Source: an uncultured Prevotella sp. (GTDB lineage Bacteria > Bacteroidota > Bacteroidia > Bacteroidales > Bacteroidaceae). From it: 8,013 bases of DNA. The notes beneath the pieces are model-generated. The model had not been told where the DNA came from. It saw nothing but the letters and a program-made list of their open reading frames with translations, and searched no databases. The position numbers and the translations under genes are program-made. Below, one piece after another: positions 5,340 through 8,013 of the stretch; within the stretch, counting starts at the first letter, position 1, and each line of letters begins with the position of its first letter. The stretch is taken from contig CALCVP010000081.1 of the NCBI GenBank assembly GCA_937907705.1, positions 1-8,013 of the forward strand. Reading direction: 5' to 3'.

Positions 5340-6500
5340 TTAGCATACTTTGTGAGAACCTTCGCTAATTACTACATTGTAAATTTTAGGTTCTTTACCA
5401 TACTTCTTTTGATATTTGGCTTTTACATCATTTACAAACTTATCATAAAGTTCGTCCTTTACCAAATTAATGGTACAACCACCAAAACCACCACCCATAA
5501 TACGGCAACCTGTTACACCATCTTCTTTAGCTACAGATGCCAAGAAATCAATTTCTTCACAAGATACCTCATAATCTTTGCTCAGGCCTTCGTGAGTTTC
5601 ATACATTTTCTTACCCACTGTTTCATAGTCGCCTGCATTCAATGCATCGCATACTGCCAAAACACGATCTTTCTCGCCCAGCACATATTTAGCACGATTG
5701 TAATCCTCTTGTCCTACCTCATTTTTAACTTCATCAAGTTGTTCCCATGTACAATCACGCAAAGTCTCAAACTTGCTCTCTGGATGCTTTGCTGCAATAT
5801 GCTTCACTACATTCTCACAACTCTTGCGGCGGTCATTATATGGTGAGCCTGCTAACTCATGTTTTACAACAGAATCTACCAATACCAACTTATAACCTTT
5901 GGGATTAAATGGGAAATATTCAAACTCACGACTGCGACAATCAAGGCGCATTAATTTACCTTCTTGCCCCATCACACTGGCGAACTGATCCATAATGCCA
6001 CAGTTTACACCACAATAGTTATGCTCGGTAGCTTGACCAGCCAATACCAAATCCCATTTTGAAACTTTATTGTTGCCAAACAAATCATTAAGAGCAAAAG
6101 CAAAACAACTCTCTAATGCTGCTGATGAAGAAAGGCCTGCTCCTAAAGGAACATCACCAGAAAAAGCAGTATTAAAACCCTTTACATCAACACCTCTTTT
6201 GCGCATTTCCTGAACGATTCCGTAAATATATCGTGCCCAACTGGACTTTGGACCTTTAGGGTCATCTACTTTAAACTCTACTCTATCTTTTAAATCAATA
6301 GCATAAGCCATTACTGTATCCGTTCCATTAGGGCGAATTTCACAAGTAATTCCTTTATCTATAGCACCTGGAAATACAAAGCCACCATTATAGTCTGTAT
6401 GTTCACCTATAAGGTTTATACGTCCTGGCGATGTATAAATACTTCCTGTTTTACCGTCAAAATGTTTAATAAAACGGCTTCTTACATTTTCTATATCCAT
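5340..6500 (-). CDS. galK: Galactokinase GalK
   Basis: GalK phosphorylates alpha-D-galactose with ATP to galactose 1-phosphate, entering the Leloir pathway in the cytoplasm. The 386-residue protein is full length for a GHMP kinase. The galactokinase signature GRINLIGEHTDYNGG is at 26-40 with catalytic Arg27. The ATP-binding loop PLGAGLSSSAALE is at 118-130, catalytic Asp171 lies in GIMDQF, and the GHMP C-terminal motif GCRIMGGGFGGCT is at 331-343. galM lies 110 bp upstream in the same orientation; no promoter of Bacteroidetes type is seen in that gap, so co-transcription is likely. galT and galE are not in the window. The stop codon is only 8 bp from the inverted-repeat element, so the insertion or its ancestor spared the gene. 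Confidence 0.97.
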   Translation of the reverse strand: MDIENVRSRFIKHFDGKTGSIYTSPGRINLIGEHTDYNGGFVFPGAIDKGITCEIRPNGTDTVMAYAIDLKDRVEFKVDDPKGPKSSWARYIYGIVQEMRKRGVDVKGFNTAFSGDVPLGAGLSSSAALESCFAFALNDLFGNNKVSKWDLVLAGQATEHNYCGVNCGIMDQFASVMGQEGKLMRLDCRSREFEYFPFNPKGYKLVLVDSVVKHELAGSPYNDRRKSCENVVKHIAAKHPESKFETLRDCTWEQLDEVKNEVGQEDYNRAKYVLGEKDRVLAVCDALNAGDYETVGKKMYETHEGLSKDYEVSCEEIDFLASVAKEDGVTGCRIMGGGFGGCTINLVKDELYDKFVNDVKAKYQKKYGKEPKIYNVVISEGSHKVC

Positions 6501-6561
6501 AATAAAAATTAGTTTATAATGAGTTAGTACTTAAGCTTTATAATACATAATAAAAATAAAA

Positions 6562-6598
6562 TGTGTTTCCACAGCAAGAATTTTGTCATAGAAACACA
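6562..6598 (-). terminator. Hairpin with U-rich tail between galM and galK
   Basis: On the minus strand TGTGTTTC (6598-6591) pairs with GAAACACA (6569-6562) around a 21-base loop and is followed by TTTTATTTTTATT. This has the shape of a weak intrinsic terminator or attenuator that would lower galK expression relative to galM. It could equally be a 3'-end stabilising structure for a galM-only transcript. Confidence 0.45.
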
Positions 6599-6610
6599 CT
6601 TCTATAAAAT

Positions 6611-7702
6611 CTATTTTTCTACTACACCAAACTTATAAATTGTCTTCTGCTTATATTGCTCATCTGGACGCAATATAACAGATGGGAAATAAGGATGATT
6701 AGGCGAATCTGGAAAATGTTGTGCTTCTAAACACACTGCACTGCGATAAGGAAATGTGGCTCCATGCTGTCCCTTAATACCATTCTCAAAGTTTCCTGTA
6801 TATAATTGCATGCCAGGCTCTGTGGTATACATTTCCATTATACGCCCACTATTTGGTTCAATCAAACGTGCAGCAAAGCTCAATTCACCTTCCTCCTTTT
6901 TATTCAATACATAGCAATGGTCATAGCCAGAACCGTTTTTTATCTGCTCATTGTCAGCATTAATATCTACTCCTAATGCTTTGGGATGACGGAAATCAAA
7001 TGGAGTATCTTTTACAAATCTTATTTCACCTGTAGGAATAGAAGTACTGTCTATTGGCAAATAGTAGTCAGCGTTTATTTCACATACCACATTATCAATA
7101 GAAGGCGTAGGATTCGCTATACCAGACAAGCTGAAGAAGCCATGATTAGTAAGACAAATTATGGTCTTCTTATTTGTCGTAGCCATATATTCTATAATCA
7201 GTTCATTATCATCATTAAATGTATAAGCAACAGTTGTCTTTACTTCGCCAGTATAACCTTCTTCCCCATAAGATGATACATAGCTCAACACTACTGTCTC
7301 ATCATTCATGCGAAGTGCATCCCACACCTTAACATTAAAACCGTTATTTCCTCCATGCAAAGAGTTAGGAGCATTATTAATAGCCAACTGATATTCTTTA
7401 CCATTCAATTGAAATTTCCCCTTACATATTCGATTCCCGTAACGACCAATTAGTCTTGACAAATAAGGTTCAGGACTATTAATAACGTCCTGTATATTAT
7501 CATGTCCTTGAATAATATTTGCATAGTTACCATTCTTATCTGGAACCATAATAGCAACAATGGCACCACCATAATTGGTAATTGCAACTTCATTACCTTC
7601 TTTGTTCTTTAAAATGTACAAGTCTGTATTTTTACAATTTACTGTAGTTTGAAAATCTTCTCTTTTCAAACCACACAGATTTGGTATTTCGTTTGTGTTC
7701 AT
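6611..7702 (-). CDS. galM: Aldose 1-epimerase (galactose mutarotase) GalM
   Basis: GalM interconverts beta- and alpha-D-galactose so that galactokinase can use the sugar. The 363-residue protein is of usual length and covers the galactose mutarotase beta-sandwich. Visible motifs are NYGGAI (43-48), GRYGNRI (86-92) with Arg91, NSLHGG (113-118) with His116, catalytic His187 in TNHGFFSLSG, Asp261 in GYDHCYVL, and catalytic Glu326 in CLEAQHFPDSPNHP. The TNHGFF version of the usual TNHxYF box is a mild variation. There is no signal peptide or lipobox, so it is cytoplasmic, unlike some Bacteroidetes epimerases that are exported. It is the first gene of the leftward gal unit and is followed by galK after 110 bp. 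The ATG at 7702 is well placed before the conserved region. Confidence 0.95.
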   Translation of the reverse strand: MNTNEIPNLCGLKREDFQTTVNCKNTDLYILKNKEGNEVAITNYGGAIVAIMVPDKNGNYANIIQGHDNIQDVINSPEPYLSRLIGRYGNRICKGKFQLNGKEYQLAINNAPNSLHGGNNGFNVKVWDALRMNDETVVLSYVSSYGEEGYTGEVKTTVAYTFNDDNELIIEYMATTNKKTIICLTNHGFFSLSGIANPTPSIDNVVCEINADYYLPIDSTSIPTGEIRFVKDTPFDFRHPKALGVDINADNEQIKNGSGYDHCYVLNKKEEGELSFAARLIEPNSGRIMEMYTTEPGMQLYTGNFENGIKGQHGATFPYRSAVCLEAQHFPDSPNHPYFPSVILRPDEQYKQKTIYKFGVVEK

Positions 7703-7733
7703 AATATTATGCTTTTTAGTTAAATACTAAGTG

Positions 7734-7765
7734 CAAAGTAAGTAAAAATAAATGAGAAATACGAA
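7734..7765 (-). promoter_or_regulatory. Likely promoter of galM-galK
   Basis: On the minus strand TTACTTTG (7741-7734) differs from TAnnTTTG at one base. TTCG (7765-7762), 20 bases upstream, differs from TTTG at one base. It lies about 30 bp from the galM ATG, a natural distance. The match is imperfect, so an activator may be needed. A small inverted repeat, CCGTT-AAA-AACGG (7792-7804), lies just upstream and could be an operator. Confidence 0.4.
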
Positions 7766-7849
7766 TGAAATATTTATTTTTTTAGTTAATGCCGTTAAAA
7801 ACGGTTAAGGATGCTTCTATCTAAAAACTGTGTAATCTGTAAAAAGAAT

Positions 7850-7966
7850 GAGGGTGTGTCAAAACGTGCATTCCCTTTTTGTATAAACAAAGCCTGATTT
7901 TAACAAGCCATGGCTTTGCCATGTTCAAAAGCGTTTGTACATTTATACATTGAAAACTAATAATTA
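7850..7966. mobile_element. Possible insertion-sequence end fragment
   Basis: GAGGGTGTGTCAAAA (7850-7864) closely resembles the terminal repeats I remember from Bacteroidetes insertion sequences of IS1182 type. The following roughly 100 bp carry no reading frame but contain a hairpin, CATGGC-TTT-GCCATG (7909-7923). The whole 311-bp stretch upstream of galM (7703-8013) has no gene. Assignment rests on resemblance of one end only. Confidence 0.35.
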
Positions 7967-8013
7967 GGGTGTCCAGTTAGATGTTCCGAAAAACAAATGC
8001 TGAAATCACCCGT
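7967..8013. mobile_element. Possible second IS end at the window edge
   Basis: GGGTGTCCAGTTAGATG (7967-7983) looks like the outer end of an insertion sequence running off the right edge. Its GGTGTCCAG core resembles GGTGTTCAG at the ends of the 4947-5331 element, so the two may be distantly related. No coding part is visible, so the call is tentative. Confidence 0.25.

Noticed and set aside
5352..5846. 164-codon plus-strand frame opposite galK
   Set aside because: It lies wholly within intact galK on the other strand. The repetitive hydrophobic translation is a typical antisense shadow.
1..8013. CRISPR array, tRNA or rRNA genes, and toxin-antitoxin or phage-defence modules
   Set aside because: No regularly spaced direct repeats, cloverleaf-like sequences, rRNA segments or defence-type domains were seen on either strand.

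Overview
The window looks like chromosomal DNA of an AT-rich Bacteroidales bacterium, most likely a member of the Prevotellaceae. Three things point there. The proteins are of Bacteroidetes type (a methionine aminopeptidase with an N-terminal extension, and a tsaD-cinA gene pair). The intergenic regions carry the Bacteroidetes promoter signature, TTTG about 19 bases upstream of TAnnTTTG. Classical Shine-Dalgarno sequences are absent. All eight convincing genes lie on the minus strand, so transcription runs right to left.

Right part (about 8013 to 5340): the outer edge carries two sequences that look like insertion-sequence ends. Next come galM (aldose 1-epimerase) and galK (galactokinase), the first two steps of galactose use. 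A 110-bp gap with a hairpin separates them, and no transporter gene lies between them.

Middle (5339 to 4537): about 800 bp without an intact gene, made of mobile-DNA debris. A 385-bp segment (4947-5331) is bounded by a perfect 17-bp inverted repeat. It holds a long imperfect hairpin followed by a short reading frame that resembles the N-terminus of a tyrosine recombinase. Left of it is the 5' end of an IS4-like insertion sequence: its terminal repeat, a strong terminator-like hairpin usable in both directions, and the first codons of its transposase. Next to that lies a good Bacteroidetes promoter reading left.

Left part (4512 to 289): a leftward gene cluster of DMP19/DUF4375-like acidic protein, smpB (trans-translation), a HAD phosphatase, map (N-terminal methionine removal), tsaD (t6A tRNA modification) and a stand-alone CinA/PncC amidase. 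The first two genes overlap by 8 bp. Apart from the first gene and the phosphatase, the theme is translation and cofactor housekeeping. Left of cinA, a second clear leftward promoter (204-234) drives a gene that starts beyond the window, leaving a leader of about 197 nt inside it.

No complete novel system is visible. The most unusual region is the inverted-repeat-bounded segment 4947-5331 with its structured hairpin.
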